Source: Rhodobium orientis (GTDB lineage: Bacteria > Pseudomonadota > Alphaproteobacteria > Rhizobiales > Rhodobiaceae). From it: a stretch of 54,874 nucleotides of DNA. The stretch covers positions 1 through 54,874 of the forward strand of contig NZ_NPEV01000039.1 of NCBI RefSeq assembly GCF_003258835.1, read 5' to 3'. The translations under genes were made by a program, and so were the position numbers. Below the pieces are notes generated by a model. It was not told the origin of the DNA. It ran no database searches and worked only from the letters and a program-made list of their open reading frames with translations. Shown here one piece after another: positions 1 through 8,661 of the stretch. How positions within the stretch are numbered: position 1 is the stretch's first letter; every line of letters starts with the position of its first letter.

Positions 1-26
1 CGCCATGCGCCGGGAGGGGACGAGAC

Positions 27-347
27 GTGTTCGTGTTTCTGGCAAGGGTGCTCGGCTACTGGATGATCGCCGCGGCGATCGTCGGCATCGTCATCGACGG
101 CACCAAGTCGATCGCCGCCAATGCGCTGGTGATCACGCCGCTCGGCGAGACCTGGTTCGCGCTGAGCCCGGGCAGCCTCAACGCCCTGCAGGCCGGCATC
201 CAGCGCCATATCAGCCCCTATCTCTGGGACCCGGTGCTGCAATGGGTCCTGATGCTGCCCAACTGGGCGGTGATCGGCGGCCTCGGCTTCCTCATCGTCT
301 GGCTGACGACGGCAAAGACCCGCACCGCCGACAAGCTGCCGGCCTGA
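27..347 (+). CDS. small predicted membrane protein, function unknown
   Basis: A 106-residue protein with a GTG start at 27. The start is supported by a strong ribosome binding site, GGGAGGGGA, at 12-20. The sequence shows a hydrophobic segment near residues 8-25 ([16 protein letters not shown]) and another near residues 80-96 ([16 protein letters not shown]), with a short soluble loop between them, so a two-helix inner-membrane protein is likely. The C-terminal tail is short and charged. It lies 41 bases upstream of msrA on the same strand, so the two may be co-transcribed. I do not recognise a named family, and function cannot be assigned. It looks like one of the small conserved membrane proteins common in Rhizobiales, but that is an impression only. 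Confidence 0.7.
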   Translation: MFVFLARVLGYWMIAAAIVGIVIDGTKSIAANALVITPLGETWFALSPGSLNALQAGIQRHISPYLWDPVLQWVLMLPNWAVIGGLGFLIVWLTTAKTRTADKLPA

Positions 348-388
348 CCCGGCGTTTCTGTGGCCGCTCCGGCCGGAAAGGAAAAGCC

Positions 389-1054
389 ATGTTCCTGTTC
401 GACGTCCTCAAGCACAAGATGCGCGTGCCACCCGAGAGCGAGGCGCTGCGCGGCCGCGACCAGCCGATCGCCACGCCCGGCCCGCATGCCGTCAACGGCG
501 TGCCGGTCGATGCGCCGGTGCCGGACGGCTTTGCCGAGATCGTCGTCGGCATGGGCTGCTTCTGGGGGGCAGAACGCCTGTTCTGGCAGATGGAAGGGGT
601 CTATGTGACGGCGGTCGGCTATGCCGGCGGCTATACGCCGAACCCGACCTACCAGGAGGTCTGCTCCGGCATGACCGGCCATGCCGAGGTCGTGCGCGTC
701 GTCTTCGATCCGAAGCTGGTCTCGCTCGATCGGGTGCTGAAGGCCTTCTGGGAGGGCCACGACCCAACGCAAGGCATGCGCCAGGGCAACGACACCGGCA
801 CCCAGTACCGCTCGGCGATCTATGCCGGCGACGCGACGCAAAAGGCGGCGGCCGAGGCCTCCCGCGATGCCTACAACGCGGCGCTGACGGCAGCCGGCAA
901 GGGCGAGATCACGACGGAAATCCGCGGACCCCAGCCCTTCTATTTCGCCGAGGACTACCACCAGCAATATCTCGCCAAGAATCCGAGCGGCTATTGCGGC
1001 CTCGGCGGCACCGGCGTCACCTGTCCGGCCGGAGCGGGCGTTTCCGCGCAATAG
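389..1054 (+). CDS. msrA: peptide methionine sulfoxide reductase MsrA
   Basis: MsrA reduces the S-epimer of methionine sulfoxide in oxidised proteins back to methionine, using thioredoxin. The 221-residue product carries the catalytic GCFWG motif at residues 56-60, with the nucleophilic Cys at 57. It also has the conserved [20 protein letters not shown] and EDYHQQYL blocks in the usual order, and a C-terminal Cys pair region (GYCGLGG, then TCPAG) that can act as resolving cysteines. The frame is open much further upstream, but the ATG at 389 is preceded by GGAAAGG at 375-381 and gives the normal family length with a roughly 50-residue N-terminal extension. No signal peptide is seen, so it should be cytoplasmic. 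It converges on the mepA-like gene with only 17 bases between the stops. Confidence 0.96.
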   Translation: MFLFDVLKHKMRVPPESEALRGRDQPIATPGPHAVNGVPVDAPVPDGFAEIVVGMGCFWGAERLFWQMEGVYVTAVGYAGGYTPNPTYQEVCSGMTGHAEVVRVVFDPKLVSLDRVLKAFWEGHDPTQGMRQGNDTGTQYRSAIYAGDATQKAAAEASRDAYNAALTAAGKGEITTEIRGPQPFYFAEDYHQQYLAKNPSGYCGLGGTGVTCPAGAGVSAQ

Positions 1055-1071
1055 GTCAATGGCGGGGGCCG

Positions 1072-2148
1072 TCAGCGCGCGACGAGCACCTGACTGCAGG
1101 CTGCCGGAAGCTGGCGCACGGCCATCGGCTTCCAGGTCTTTGCGCCCTTTTTCGCCGCGGCGATTCGCGCCCGCCGCTTGGCATAGGGCGCATCCGACAG
1201 CCACCAGGAGAGCGGCTTGCCGCAGCCGTCGCCGGCGGGCGGCGCACTCTGGTCCTTGCAGCCGGAACTGCCGCGCGGGCAGGAAAGCCGGACGTGGAAA
1301 TGGTAGTGGTGGCCGTACCAGGGCCGCACCTTGCGCAGCCAGGAGCGGTCGCCGGTCGCCCAGTCGCAGAGTTTCTTCTTGATCCCCGGATGAACGAAGA
1401 TCCGCGCCACCCGCCGGTCGCCGGCCGCGCGCTTGATGAGGCGCGCGTGGGCGTCGGTCCAGATGGATCTGTCGACCCGGCCGCCCTCCGGGATTTCGAT
1501 GCGCGCCATCCTCGGCCCGAGCATGGAGGTCGCCGCCATCTTTTCCCGCTCTTGGGCGCTCAGGGTTCGGCCCGGCATCGGCGTCAGCCAGATGTCGGCA
1601 TCGAGCCCGATCTGGTGGCTGGCATGGCCGGTCAGCATCGGCCCGCCTCGCGGCTGCGCCAGGTCGCCGATGAGGAGCCCGTTCCAGCCGAGCTTCGGGG
1701 CATCGCCGGCAAGGTCCTCCAGATAGTCGATGAGTTCCGGGTGGCCCCAGTTGCGATTGCGCGACAGCCGCATGACCTGCCAGGTCCGGCCGGTGACGGG
1801 AAGCGGCCTGGCGCCGGCAAGGCAGCCCTTGGAATAAAAGCCGATGGCCCGCGGCTTCAGCGGTGCCGGCGTCTGCTGGCGACCGAAGACTTGCTTTGCC
1901 GGGGCGTTGGGATCGACGCTCTGCGGCACCAGCGACGCCGTCCGCTGCGGCCGGTCGGTCGGCGCCGGACGGGGGATCGGCGCATCGTCGTCGGCGATCG
2001 TGGCGCTGAGGTCCGTTCGGTCCAGTTTCGGCTTCGGCTGCGGCAGGGTGGTTTCGGGTCCGGCGGCCAGAGCGGCTGGCGCCAGCACGGCCAGCGCCAG
2101 AACGGCCAGCGCCGGGCGGATATGCAAAAGGACGGTCCGGCTGGTCAT
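1072..2148 (-). CDS. mepA: penicillin-insensitive murein endopeptidase (MepA, LAS family)
   Basis: This periplasmic zinc peptidase cleaves the D-Ala-meso-DAP cross-links of peptidoglycan and is not inhibited by penicillin. The 358-residue protein begins with a clear signal peptide (MTSRTVLLHIRPALAVLAL, ending near APAALAAG). It then shows the M74/LAS signature: HASHQIGLDADIW, giving His and Asp zinc ligands, and HHYHFHVRLSC near the C terminus, giving the last His ligand and catalytic His. Conserved WGHPEL and CQ/CAGA-type cysteine segments are also present. An in-frame extension to 2268 exists, but the ATG at 2148 places the signal peptide at the N terminus, so I chose it. The gene is monocistronic, reading away from the rhodanese gene and converging on msrA. 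Confidence 0.93.
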   Translation of the reverse strand: MTSRTVLLHIRPALAVLALAVLAPAALAAGPETTLPQPKPKLDRTDLSATIADDDAPIPRPAPTDRPQRTASLVPQSVDPNAPAKQVFGRQQTPAPLKPRAIGFYSKGCLAGARPLPVTGRTWQVMRLSRNRNWGHPELIDYLEDLAGDAPKLGWNGLLIGDLAQPRGGPMLTGHASHQIGLDADIWLTPMPGRTLSAQEREKMAATSMLGPRMARIEIPEGGRVDRSIWTDAHARLIKRAAGDRRVARIFVHPGIKKKLCDWATGDRSWLRKVRPWYGHHYHFHVRLSCPRGSSGCKDQSAPPAGDGCGKPLSWWLSDAPYAKRRARIAAAKKGAKTWKPMAVRQLPAACSQVLVAR

Positions 2149-2420
2149 CTCGGCTCCTCGGTCGGCTCTTGGACAAAAGCGCATCCGCCCATCCTCTGCG
2201 GTTTTCGGTTTACCGGCCGTTAACCCTGCCGGAGATGCCGCCCGGCGGCGTTCCCGAGGCCGACTCAAAGGCTAGCCGTCCCGCGTGGCGAGGAGAAGGC
2301 ACAACCGGGCCATCCTCCCGGAACGGACCGACACGGTCGCGATTGTCGCGTGTACGGACTGCGAAATGTCAACCGCAGATACCGTTTAGCGCGATGGTCT
2401 GGCGGGGAGATTCGGAAAGG

Positions 2421-2450
2421 TTGCATTATATTATAAAATTCTTATATACA
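2421..2450 (+). promoter_or_regulatory. candidate promoter upstream of the rhodanese gene
   Basis: The 384-base gap between mepA and the rhodanese gene is GC-rich except for one AT-rich patch. In it, TTGCAT (2421-2426) is followed after 16 bases by TATATA (2443-2448), or after 18 bases by TATACA (2445-2450), a plausible sigma-70 type -35/-10 pair. It would give a leader of about 75 bases before the ATG at 2533. Nothing else recognisable is seen in the gap. Confidence 0.45.
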
Positions 2451-2532
2451 TGTGCGTTGTCAAAAACCCGCATCCGCCCTAACTTTTGCCCTGCGACATC
2501 TTGTCAACACGCAGCGAACCGGACCCGACCCC

Positions 2533-2937
2533 ATGGATCAGATGACCCCGAGAGCCCCGTCCTCCCCCACCGGCGAACTTGGCGAGAACGGCATTGTCGA
2601 CGCCGCGACCGCGCGCGAGGAAGCCTTGGCCGGCCGGCTCCTCCTCGTCGACATCCGCACGCCCATGGAATGGCAGCGCACCGGCGTCGGCGACGCTGCC
2701 GAAGCGATCTCGCTCCAGGATCCGTCCTTCCTGCAGAAGGTCCTCGACCTTGTCGGCGAGGACAAGTCGAAGGCGATCGCGGTGATCTGCGCCACCGGCA
2801 ACCGCTCGTCCTGGCTTGCCGGCGAGATGCGGCGCCTTGGCTTCCACAACATCTACGACGTCAACGAGGGCATGATGGGCTCGTTCTCCGGACCCGGCTG
2901 GCTCGGCCGCGGCCTGCCCACCGAACGCCCGGCGTAA
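2533..2937 (+). CDS. rhodanese-like sulfurtransferase
   Basis: A single-domain rhodanese of 134 residues. The domain runs from about residue 20 to 130, with the β-strand segment LLLVDIRTPMEWQRTG and the active-site loop CATGNRSS. The Cys persulfide carrier and the CxxGxR shape are intact, so it should be catalytically competent in transferring sulfane sulfur or acting as a redox/thiol carrier. No signal peptide is visible, so it is probably cytoplasmic. The frame is open from a GTG at 2452, but that codon overlaps the putative promoter; the ATG at 2533 gives the expected domain boundaries, although no strong ribosome binding site precedes it. It converges on the Rieske oxygenase gene, 14 bases apart. 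The physiological sulfur donor and acceptor cannot be told from the sequence. Confidence 0.88.
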   Translation: MDQMTPRAPSSPTGELGENGIVDAATAREEALAGRLLLVDIRTPMEWQRTGVGDAAEAISLQDPSFLQKVLDLVGEDKSKAIAVICATGNRSSWLAGEMRRLGFHNIYDVNEGMMGSFSGPGWLGRGLPTERPA

Positions 2938-2951
2938 CCGGTCCCGCGCGG

Positions 2952-4124
2952 TCAGGCAGCGTCGCAAAGCGCCTCGGCAACGAAGGCGTGAAAGCCGTGG
3001 GTCGCCGTGTCCATGACTGGCGAGAACCGGCCGCCATCGAAGCCGCGCGCCGAGCGACCTTTCTGCATGCCTTCCACGACAAAGATGTCTTCGGCAAAAA
3101 CCTCGCGCCACATGGCGCCGTGGGCCTGTCGCATGGCGGCCCGGTCCGGGCCCGTCATCGCCGCATCCGCATAGAAGATTTCGACGCGCTCGACGGTACG
3201 GTCGGGCGCGACCGGCTCCAGCAGGATGGCAAAGACGTGGTCGCGGTGGACGCCAAGGAGGACGTTCGGATAGAGCGCCACATATTCCGCCGCCGTCGCC
3301 CACGTCTCCGACAATCCCGGAAAGTCTGAGAAGCGGCGCCCGCCGGCGTCCAGTTGCGGTGCGTAGACCAGGGTGCCCTGGCCGGAGAACCGGCCCGGCT
3401 CGACGATGTTGTAGTGGTCTTCCAGCCGCGAATAGCTGTTGAGCCCGGGATGGACGAAGGGCAGGTGGTAGCTCTCGCAGTAATTCTCCACGGCGAGCTT
3501 CCAGTTGGCGGCAAGGTCGAGCGAGAACGACGCCGACGCACCGCCGGAAAAGAGCGGCCGGCCGGCGAATTCGGACCAGCGCCGAAGGAGCGCGTCGTTC
3601 GCCTCCTCGAAAGCCGCAGCCTTGCCGGAAAAATCGACGAAGACGACGCCGAGGAAGACGTGCGAGCGCACCTCGATGAGGCCGAGCGTTGCCGGATCGA
3701 CGGCCTCATGTTTGTTGCAGCCCGGCCCGCCGATATGGGGCGTGCCGCGCAAGGTTCCGTCCTGATTGTAGCACCAGGCGTGGTAGGGACAGCGGATCAC
3801 CGATCCGAGCCGCGTCGGCGCCTCTATGAGGACCATGCCGCGGTGGCGGCAGACATTGAAAAAGACGCGGAGCGTGCCCTGCCGGTCGCGCACCAGGAGC
3901 AGCGGCTCGCCGAGGAACCGGACCGGCACCGCCATGCCCGGTTCCGCCACGTCGTGATCGAAGGCAATGGCCGTCCAGTTGTCGGTAAAGACCGTGCGCT
4001 TTTCCGCCTCGAACCAGCAAGGGTCCGTATAGAAGCCGTTGGCAAGGCCGGCGGCGGTCTCGATCGGCCGGCGCACGGCATCGAGCCCGGTGCGACTATC
4101 GGCATCCAGCAGAAGCGCGGTCAT
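2952..4124 (-). CDS. Rieske-type ring-hydroxylating / quaternary-ammonium monooxygenase, α subunit
   Basis: A 390-residue aromatic-ring-hydroxylating-type oxygenase α subunit. The N-terminal Rieske domain shows CRHRG (about residue 91) and CPYHAW (about residue 110), the CxH and CxxH ligands of the 2Fe-2S centre. The catalytic domain has NYCESYHLPFVHP, supplying the two His ligands of the mononuclear iron, and an acidic FAEDIFVVEGMQKG segment that probably provides the Asp ligand. The overall pattern resembles the GbcA, CntA and choline monooxygenase branch, which demethylates or hydroxylates quaternary amines, but substrate cannot be set from sequence. No reductase partner is in the window. 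The ATG at 4124 is preceded by GGGGGAGA, which favours it over an in-frame upstream codon at 4160. Confidence 0.87.
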   Translation of the reverse strand: MTALLLDADSRTGLDAVRRPIETAAGLANGFYTDPCWFEAEKRTVFTDNWTAIAFDHDVAEPGMAVPVRFLGEPLLLVRDRQGTLRVFFNVCRHRGMVLIEAPTRLGSVIRCPYHAWCYNQDGTLRGTPHIGGPGCNKHEAVDPATLGLIEVRSHVFLGVVFVDFSGKAAAFEEANDALLRRWSEFAGRPLFSGGASASFSLDLAANWKLAVENYCESYHLPFVHPGLNSYSRLEDHYNIVEPGRFSGQGTLVYAPQLDAGGRRFSDFPGLSETWATAAEYVALYPNVLLGVHRDHVFAILLEPVAPDRTVERVEIFYADAAMTGPDRAAMRQAHGAMWREVFAEDIFVVEGMQKGRSARGFDGGRFSPVMDTATHGFHAFVAEALCDAA

Positions 4125-4145
4125 CGGCGTCTCCCCCACGCGGCA

Positions 4146-4190
4146 GAGCATCGGACCCAAGAGCGGGAACCGGTTTCAGGTCCGATGCTC
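4146..4190. repeat. intergenic palindromic element (12-bp perfect arms)
   Basis: GAGCATCGGACC at 4146-4157 is an exact inverted repeat of GGTCCGATGCTC at 4179-4190, with a 21-base loop that contains GGGAACCGGTTTC. This layout, with outer arms and an inner gaaaccggtt-like core, is the shape of the dispersed palindromes common in rhizobial genomes. It lies just upstream of the Rieske gene start and could fold as RNA or act as a nucleoid-protein site. Confidence 0.6.
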
Positions 4191-4202
4191 GAACGAGCAA
4201 CT

Positions 4203-4241
4203 GGAGCGCCGTTCCGATGCGACCGGAACGGCGGGCGCTCC
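4203..4241. repeat. second intergenic inverted repeat
   Basis: GGAGCGCCGTTCCG (4203-4216) pairs with CGGAACGG...CGCTCC (4224-4241), interrupted by a 4-base CGGG bulge in the right arm. It follows the previous palindrome by 12 bases, so the pair looks like a compound repeat unit within the 289-base gap between the Rieske gene and the FG-GAP gene. No gene is seen in this gap. Confidence 0.5.
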
Positions 4242-4413
4242 AACGGATAGAAGACGTCAACTTTGACAGCCGGTCCGCGTTGGGACGCGCCGGAATTGGG
4301 AACGACTCTTAATTGCGCCAGGAGCGGAATGCGCCCTCATGGGAGGGCCGGCATCGAGGCGCAAGGGCTGCATCCGATTGCCGTCACCCGACGGCTTTCC
4401 TTTTACGTTAAAG

Positions 4414-6108
4414 TTATCTTCTGACCGACGCAGCCCTGCCGGCCGCCACTGGTTCCTCGTCGTCCAGCGGGTACCAGTACGCCGCCTTTTCCGCGTCGCG
4501 CGCAACGACCACGAACTGGTTCGCAAAAACCCGGTAGGGGTGGCTCCAGAAGCCGTCGGGCCATTTCACCCGCACTTCCGCCCGCTCCGCCGTGCCGAGG
4601 CCGACATGGACCCAGCCGGCGCTGCCGGAGGCATGGCCGCCGCCAACGGCGAGCTTGCGGGTCATGGAGTGGTTGCCGGTCTTGACGTTGAGGATGGCGC
4701 CGATGCCGTTGCGGTTGGGCGCTTTTTGGGAGAGCTGGATGTGCAGCCAGTTGCCGAGCGGCCTGGTGGTGCCGCCGGCCCTGGCGCCGCAATTGCGGAA
4801 GACGCTGACCGGCGCGCTCCGGTTGACGACGACGAGGTCGAGCGCCCCGTCGAGATTGAGGTCGATGACGGCGGCGCCCCTGCCCTTCCTCGGCAGCGCG
4901 ATGCCGGCTTCCGATCCCGCCTCGGCGAAGGTGTCGTCCCAGCGGGCGAGCAAGAGATTGTCCGGGTCGGTGGCGGCGAAATCGGGCATTGCCTCGACGT
5001 TTCCCTTGGCGATGAAGAGATCGAGGAGGCTGTCATTGTTGATGTCGGCGAACTCCGAATGCCAACCGGTGGACGGGCGCCTGTCGCCGCCCGCATAGGG
5101 CCGGTGGGCGGTGGCGCCGCGCTCAAAGGCGATGTCGCGATAGACGGGGCGATCCTCTTCGGCCTCCCGGTCCAGCGTCTGGATCTTGGTGTCGCCCATG
5201 GAGGTCAGCGCGTATTCCGGATAGCCGTCGGCGTCGAGGTCGCCCTCGGTGATGCCCATGCCCCAGATACGCAGCGTCTGCCAGCCGTCGGAGCGGGTGT
5301 AGAGCGTCGGCGGGCGGCCCGGCGGGACGTGCCAGAGCTGCTCCTCGCCGCCGCGGTAATATTGCCGGTCGTTGGAGACCCTGAGCGACGGCTCCCCGGA
5401 GCGGTTCCAGTCCGTAAAGAGCATGGAGAGCGCGCAATAGCCCGGACTGAGCGTCAGCGGATCGCCATAGTCGGGGCGCGGACCTGAAGGAGAGCGCATG
5501 AGCGCGTTGTCGTGGCAGGTGCCCCAGGGCGAGCCCGGCGCGGAGCGGTCCACATAATTGCCGAAGGCGAGCGTCGGGAATTTTTGATCCGCCTCCCAGA
5601 TGGCGGAAAAGGCCGTCGTCCAGGCGCGGCCGCCGTCGAAGGCCCAGGCGCGGTTGGCGACCGAGAACGAACAGTCCGGGCCGCCCTTCAGGAGCGCGTT
5701 GCGGCCGAGCCGCAGGACGGCGAGGTCCATATGTCCGTCGTCGTCGATGTCGAGCGGATAGGCGCCGAGGACGTTTTTCAGGGTGCGCTCGCCGATGTCG
5801 AGTTTGACCGGCTCGAAACGAAGCTCGCCGCCGATCCGGGAGCGGTTGCGATAGAGTTTTGCCGGCTCCTTGCCGCCGGCGAAGAACAGCTCGGGCTTGC
5901 GGTCGCCATCGCAGTCGAAGCTGGCGACGCCGCCGCCGACGAAGAATTCCCAGGGGCCAGAATAGCTGTGGTCGATGCCAGCGGCCTTGGCCTCTTCGTG
6001 CAGCACCGGGATGTCGGCGGTGATTTTCGCTTGCTCGCCGGCGCGGGGCGCGGAGACCGCGAGGGCCGCGAACGTCGCCGCAAGAGCAAGGCGTATGAAA
6101 CGGCTCAT
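4414..6108 (-). CDS. secreted FG-GAP/VCBS repeat protein with C-terminal ASPIC/UnbV domain (CRTAC1-like)
   Basis: A 564-residue exported protein. It starts with a signal peptide (MSRFIRLALAATFAALAV, cut near APRAG). Then come several calcium-binding-like FG-GAP/VCBS blade motifs: DIDDDGHMDLAVL, DLDADGYPEYAL, DINNDSLLDLFI and DLNLDGALDLVVV, suggesting a β-propeller. The last ~110 residues match the ASPIC/UnbV type, with GGGHASGSAGWVHVGLG followed by VKWPDGFW. Its ATG overlaps the stop of the upstream di-heme cytochrome gene by four bases (ATGA), so the two are translationally coupled and probably function together in the periplasm or outside the cell. The open frame extends upstream to 6570, but that part is the shadow of the cytochrome gene. 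The biochemical role of UnbV proteins is not established. Confidence 0.85.
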   Translation of the reverse strand: MSRFIRLALAATFAALAVSAPRAGEQAKITADIPVLHEEAKAAGIDHSYSGPWEFFVGGGVASFDCDGDRKPELFFAGGKEPAKLYRNRSRIGGELRFEPVKLDIGERTLKNVLGAYPLDIDDDGHMDLAVLRLGRNALLKGGPDCSFSVANRAWAFDGGRAWTTAFSAIWEADQKFPTLAFGNYVDRSAPGSPWGTCHDNALMRSPSGPRPDYGDPLTLSPGYCALSMLFTDWNRSGEPSLRVSNDRQYYRGGEEQLWHVPPGRPPTLYTRSDGWQTLRIWGMGITEGDLDADGYPEYALTSMGDTKIQTLDREAEEDRPVYRDIAFERGATAHRPYAGGDRRPSTGWHSEFADINNDSLLDLFIAKGNVEAMPDFAATDPDNLLLARWDDTFAEAGSEAGIALPRKGRGAAVIDLNLDGALDLVVVNRSAPVSVFRNCGARAGGTTRPLGNWLHIQLSQKAPNRNGIGAILNVKTGNHSMTRKLAVGGGHASGSAGWVHVGLGTAERAEVRVKWPDGFWSHPYRVFANQFVVVARDAEKAAYWYPLDDEEPVAAGRAASVRR

Positions 6109-7529
6109 CGGGCGATCCCCAGCGTCTTCAGAAACGCAATCAGGCTTCCCCGCTCTTCGTCGTTCGCCGCCACATACGCATCGCGGGACGCGCGCCCGGC
6201 GCCGCCATGGGCGCGGATGGTTGCGTCGAGCGTCGTCAGGTCGCCGCGGTGGCCATAGGGCGCGGTGTCGGCGATGCCCCAGAGTTCGGCGGTCAGGAAG
6301 ACGTCCGCCTCGACGAAGCGCTGGGCCAGGATCTCGTTGCCGAAATGGTCGACCTGGTTGTCGGCGATGCGGTGGCGCTTCAGGTCGCCGAACACCGGGA
6401 TCAGCCACGCGCCGCTCTCGTCTCGCGTCAGGTGCCTGGCGAAGGGCATTTCGGAGAGGTCGATAGCGCCGGGCGCCGCGACATCTCCTTGACGTAAGGT
6501 GCCGGCTGTATCGTTCGGTCCCGGATCGGCAAAGACGAGGCTGTTGAGCGGCAGGGTCGGCCGGTGGCATTCCGCGCAGCCGATATCGGCAAAGAATTTT
6601 TCTCCCGTTTTTGCCGCGTCCTTCCAGGCCGGGTTTTCCGGCGTCTTTTGCTCCGGCGGCGGCAGGGTCGCCTGGAAGGCGACGACGGCCGAGACGTCGC
6701 CGGCGCTCATCTCACTCATCACCCCGTCTTCGTCGAAATCCTCCGTGCCGGTCCAGCGGGTGCCGAAGCGCTCGTCGGGCTGGATGCCGTGGTGCTGGTT
6801 GAGGGCGTTGATGGTGAACTGGCGGAGCGAGGCAAAGACGCCCTTCTGGCTGAACGGGCGGATGACGAGGTCGGTGTCAACGCCGTCGAAGCCGGAAACG
6901 TCGACCGCGCCGTCTGGAGAGGCCGTCAGCCTGCCGAAACCGACCCCCTTGGTGGCAAGCTCGACGGTCACCGGTTGACCAGCCTTTCGCGCCGCAAGAA
7001 GCGCCGCGTGGCGCTGGGCCTTCAGATCCGCCGTCATCTCCCGGGCGAGCAGTTCCAGAAGGCCCGAGCCGAAGAGATGCGGCGTTCCCCGCTCATTGGA
7101 GAATTGCGGCGCCGTGCTGTCGAAGTCGGCGCTCTCAAAACCTTCGGAGACGAAGACATTGGCGGTGAAATCGCCGGCCCCGCCAGCCTCTGGCACGTTG
7201 TGGCAGGAGGTGCAGGCATTGGCATCCGGCCCGAAGGTGCGCGCGAACGTCTCGCGCACCGGCCGCTTCTTCTTCGTCGGGATGATCGCCTGGGTGGCCG
7301 CGGGCCGCCCGGCCCCGTCATGGACCGTGAAGCGCGCCTCAAAGAGGATCTTTCCGTGCTTAACGACGGTCTTCAGCCGATCCCCGTCGAGCGCGCCCGT
7401 AACGCTTTCCAGCCCCAGATGGGCCGGTATCGCCTTTTCGATCCACACCGGCTCTTCGGCGCGCACCGGGGCGGCGGCCAGACACACCGCGACCACGCCC
7501 AAAAGGACGCAGCGCCCGATCCTCCCCAT
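6105..7529 (-). CDS. periplasmic di-heme cytochrome c / cytochrome c peroxidase-like oxidoreductase
   Basis: A 474-residue exported c-type cytochrome. A signal peptide (MGRIGRCVLLGVVAVCLAAA, ending near PVRAEE) is followed by two haem-binding motifs: CTSCH about one third of the way in and CAECH in the C-terminal half. The C-terminal block, with LKRHRIADN, DVFLTAELWGIADTAPYGHRGD and a final DEERGSLIAFLKTL, is typical of the di-haem oxidoreductase (MauG/CcpA or DUF1111-like) superfamily. The ATG at 7529 has AGGGGAA six bases upstream, so I prefer it to the ATG at 7553. It is the first gene of a two-gene operon with the UnbV protein and diverges from the ornithine-cyclodeaminase gene across a 143-base gap that must hold both promoters. 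A peroxidase or a modifying oxidase role is possible; the substrate is unknown. Confidence 0.86.
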   Translation of the reverse strand: MGRIGRCVLLGVVAVCLAAAPVRAEEPVWIEKAIPAHLGLESVTGALDGDRLKTVVKHGKILFEARFTVHDGAGRPAATQAIIPTKKKRPVRETFARTFGPDANACTSCHNVPEAGGAGDFTANVFVSEGFESADFDSTAPQFSNERGTPHLFGSGLLELLAREMTADLKAQRHAALLAARKAGQPVTVELATKGVGFGRLTASPDGAVDVSGFDGVDTDLVIRPFSQKGVFASLRQFTINALNQHHGIQPDERFGTRWTGTEDFDEDGVMSEMSAGDVSAVVAFQATLPPPEQKTPENPAWKDAAKTGEKFFADIGCAECHRPTLPLNSLVFADPGPNDTAGTLRQGDVAAPGAIDLSEMPFARHLTRDESGAWLIPVFGDLKRHRIADNQVDHFGNEILAQRFVEADVFLTAELWGIADTAPYGHRGDLTTLDATIRAHGGAGRASRDAYVAANDEERGSLIAFLKTLGIAR

Positions 7530-7672
7530 GGCGTTCCCCTGATCTTTTCTCATTGCCCGGCATTCTAGCGAGGTTTGTGGGCGACACCAGTCACGGATGC
7601 GCGCGCGGTTTCCCTCAGCCCCAAACATGCAATAGCTTGCGGGACTCATTTCAAAAAACGGGAGACATTTTC

Positions 7673-8617
7673 GTGACGCCACCTTTTTTGAGCTACGAGG
7701 ACACCTATGACGCGCTTTCCTGGGAGGGGGCGGTGGAGGCCCTTCGGGCCGGGCATCTGCGGGCAAAGGCCGAGGTCGGCGACGTTTTTCTGGGGCCCTC
7801 CGACGGCACGTTGCTGACCCGCGCGGCCTATGTCCCGGGGCTCGGCTATGGGGTCAAGGCGGTCACAGTCTTCGGCGAGAACCCGGCGCGCGGGCTGCCG
7901 ACGGTGCAGGGGGCGATGTTCTTCTATGAGCCGAGCGAGGGCCGGATCGAGGCGGTCATCGACAGCCGGCTCGTCACAGAATTCAAGACCGCGGGCGATT
8001 CCGTCCTCGGCGCTAAGCTCCTGGCGCGGCCGGACAGCAAGGAGCTTCTGATCGTCGGCGCCGGCACCGTGGCGCGCAGCCTGGTCCATGCCTATTCGGC
8101 GATCTTCCCGAAGCTGGAGCGGATCGCGATCTGGGCGCGCCGGGGCGGGCAGGCCAAGGACCTGGCGGCCGAGTTCGCCGGCCATGCCATCGCGGTTTCC
8201 GCCGCGCCGGACCTTGCAGAAGCGGCAGCCGAAGCGGACATCATCGCAACGGCGACGATGGCGACCGCGCCGGTCCTGCAACGCGATTGGATCGCGCCCG
8301 GCACCCATATCGACCTCATCGGCGCCTTCAAGCCGGACATGCGCGAGGCGGACGATGCCCTGATCGCGGAGGGCCGCCTCTTCGTCGACAGCCGCGAGAC
8401 CACCATCCACCATATCGGCGAGTTGATGATGCCGATCGCCGCCGGGGCGATTTCCGAGGCCGCCGTCCTTGCCGACTTCTACGACCTCATTGCCGGCAAT
8501 GCCCCCGGCCGCACGGGCGACGACGAGATAACCGTCTTCAAGAACGGCGGCGGCGCCCATCTCGACCTGATGACGGCCGACTACATCGTGAAGGCGGTGA
8601 AGGGCGCGGCGCAATAG
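7673..8617 (+). CDS. ornithine cyclodeaminase / μ-crystallin family NAD(P)-dependent enzyme
   Basis: A 314-residue Rossmann-fold enzyme of the OCD/Mu-crystallin family, which includes ornithine cyclodeaminase, alanine dehydrogenase and Δ1-pyrroline-2-carboxylate or ketimine reductases. Visible family marks are GYGVKAVTVF with the substrate-binding Lys, the FKTAGDSVLGAKLLAR segment, the dinucleotide-binding turn IVGAGTVARSLVHAY, IIATATMA, and the catalytic-Asp segment HIDLIGAFKPDMREAD. The usual Arg in the RTaA block is a Lys here (FKTAG), a mild oddity that could shift substrate preference. The GTG at 7673 is preceded by GGGAGA, and this start gives the normal family length. The gene appears to stand alone. 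Confidence 0.86.
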   Translation: MTPPFLSYEDTYDALSWEGAVEALRAGHLRAKAEVGDVFLGPSDGTLLTRAAYVPGLGYGVKAVTVFGENPARGLPTVQGAMFFYEPSEGRIEAVIDSRLVTEFKTAGDSVLGAKLLARPDSKELLIVGAGTVARSLVHAYSAIFPKLERIAIWARRGGQAKDLAAEFAGHAIAVSAAPDLAEAAAEADIIATATMATAPVLQRDWIAPGTHIDLIGAFKPDMREADDALIAEGRLFVDSRETTIHHIGELMMPIAAGAISEAAVLADFYDLIAGNAPGRTGDDEITVFKNGGGAHLDLMTADYIVKAVKGAAQ

Positions 8618-8661
8618 CCGGGGCGGCGCAAAGGCCGTAGACGGCAAAAACGCCATTTCCT

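Noticed and set aside
218-2176. 652-codon minus-strand frame over msrA and mepA
   Set aside because: Its translation lacks any family feature, while both overlapped genes have intact catalytic motifs.
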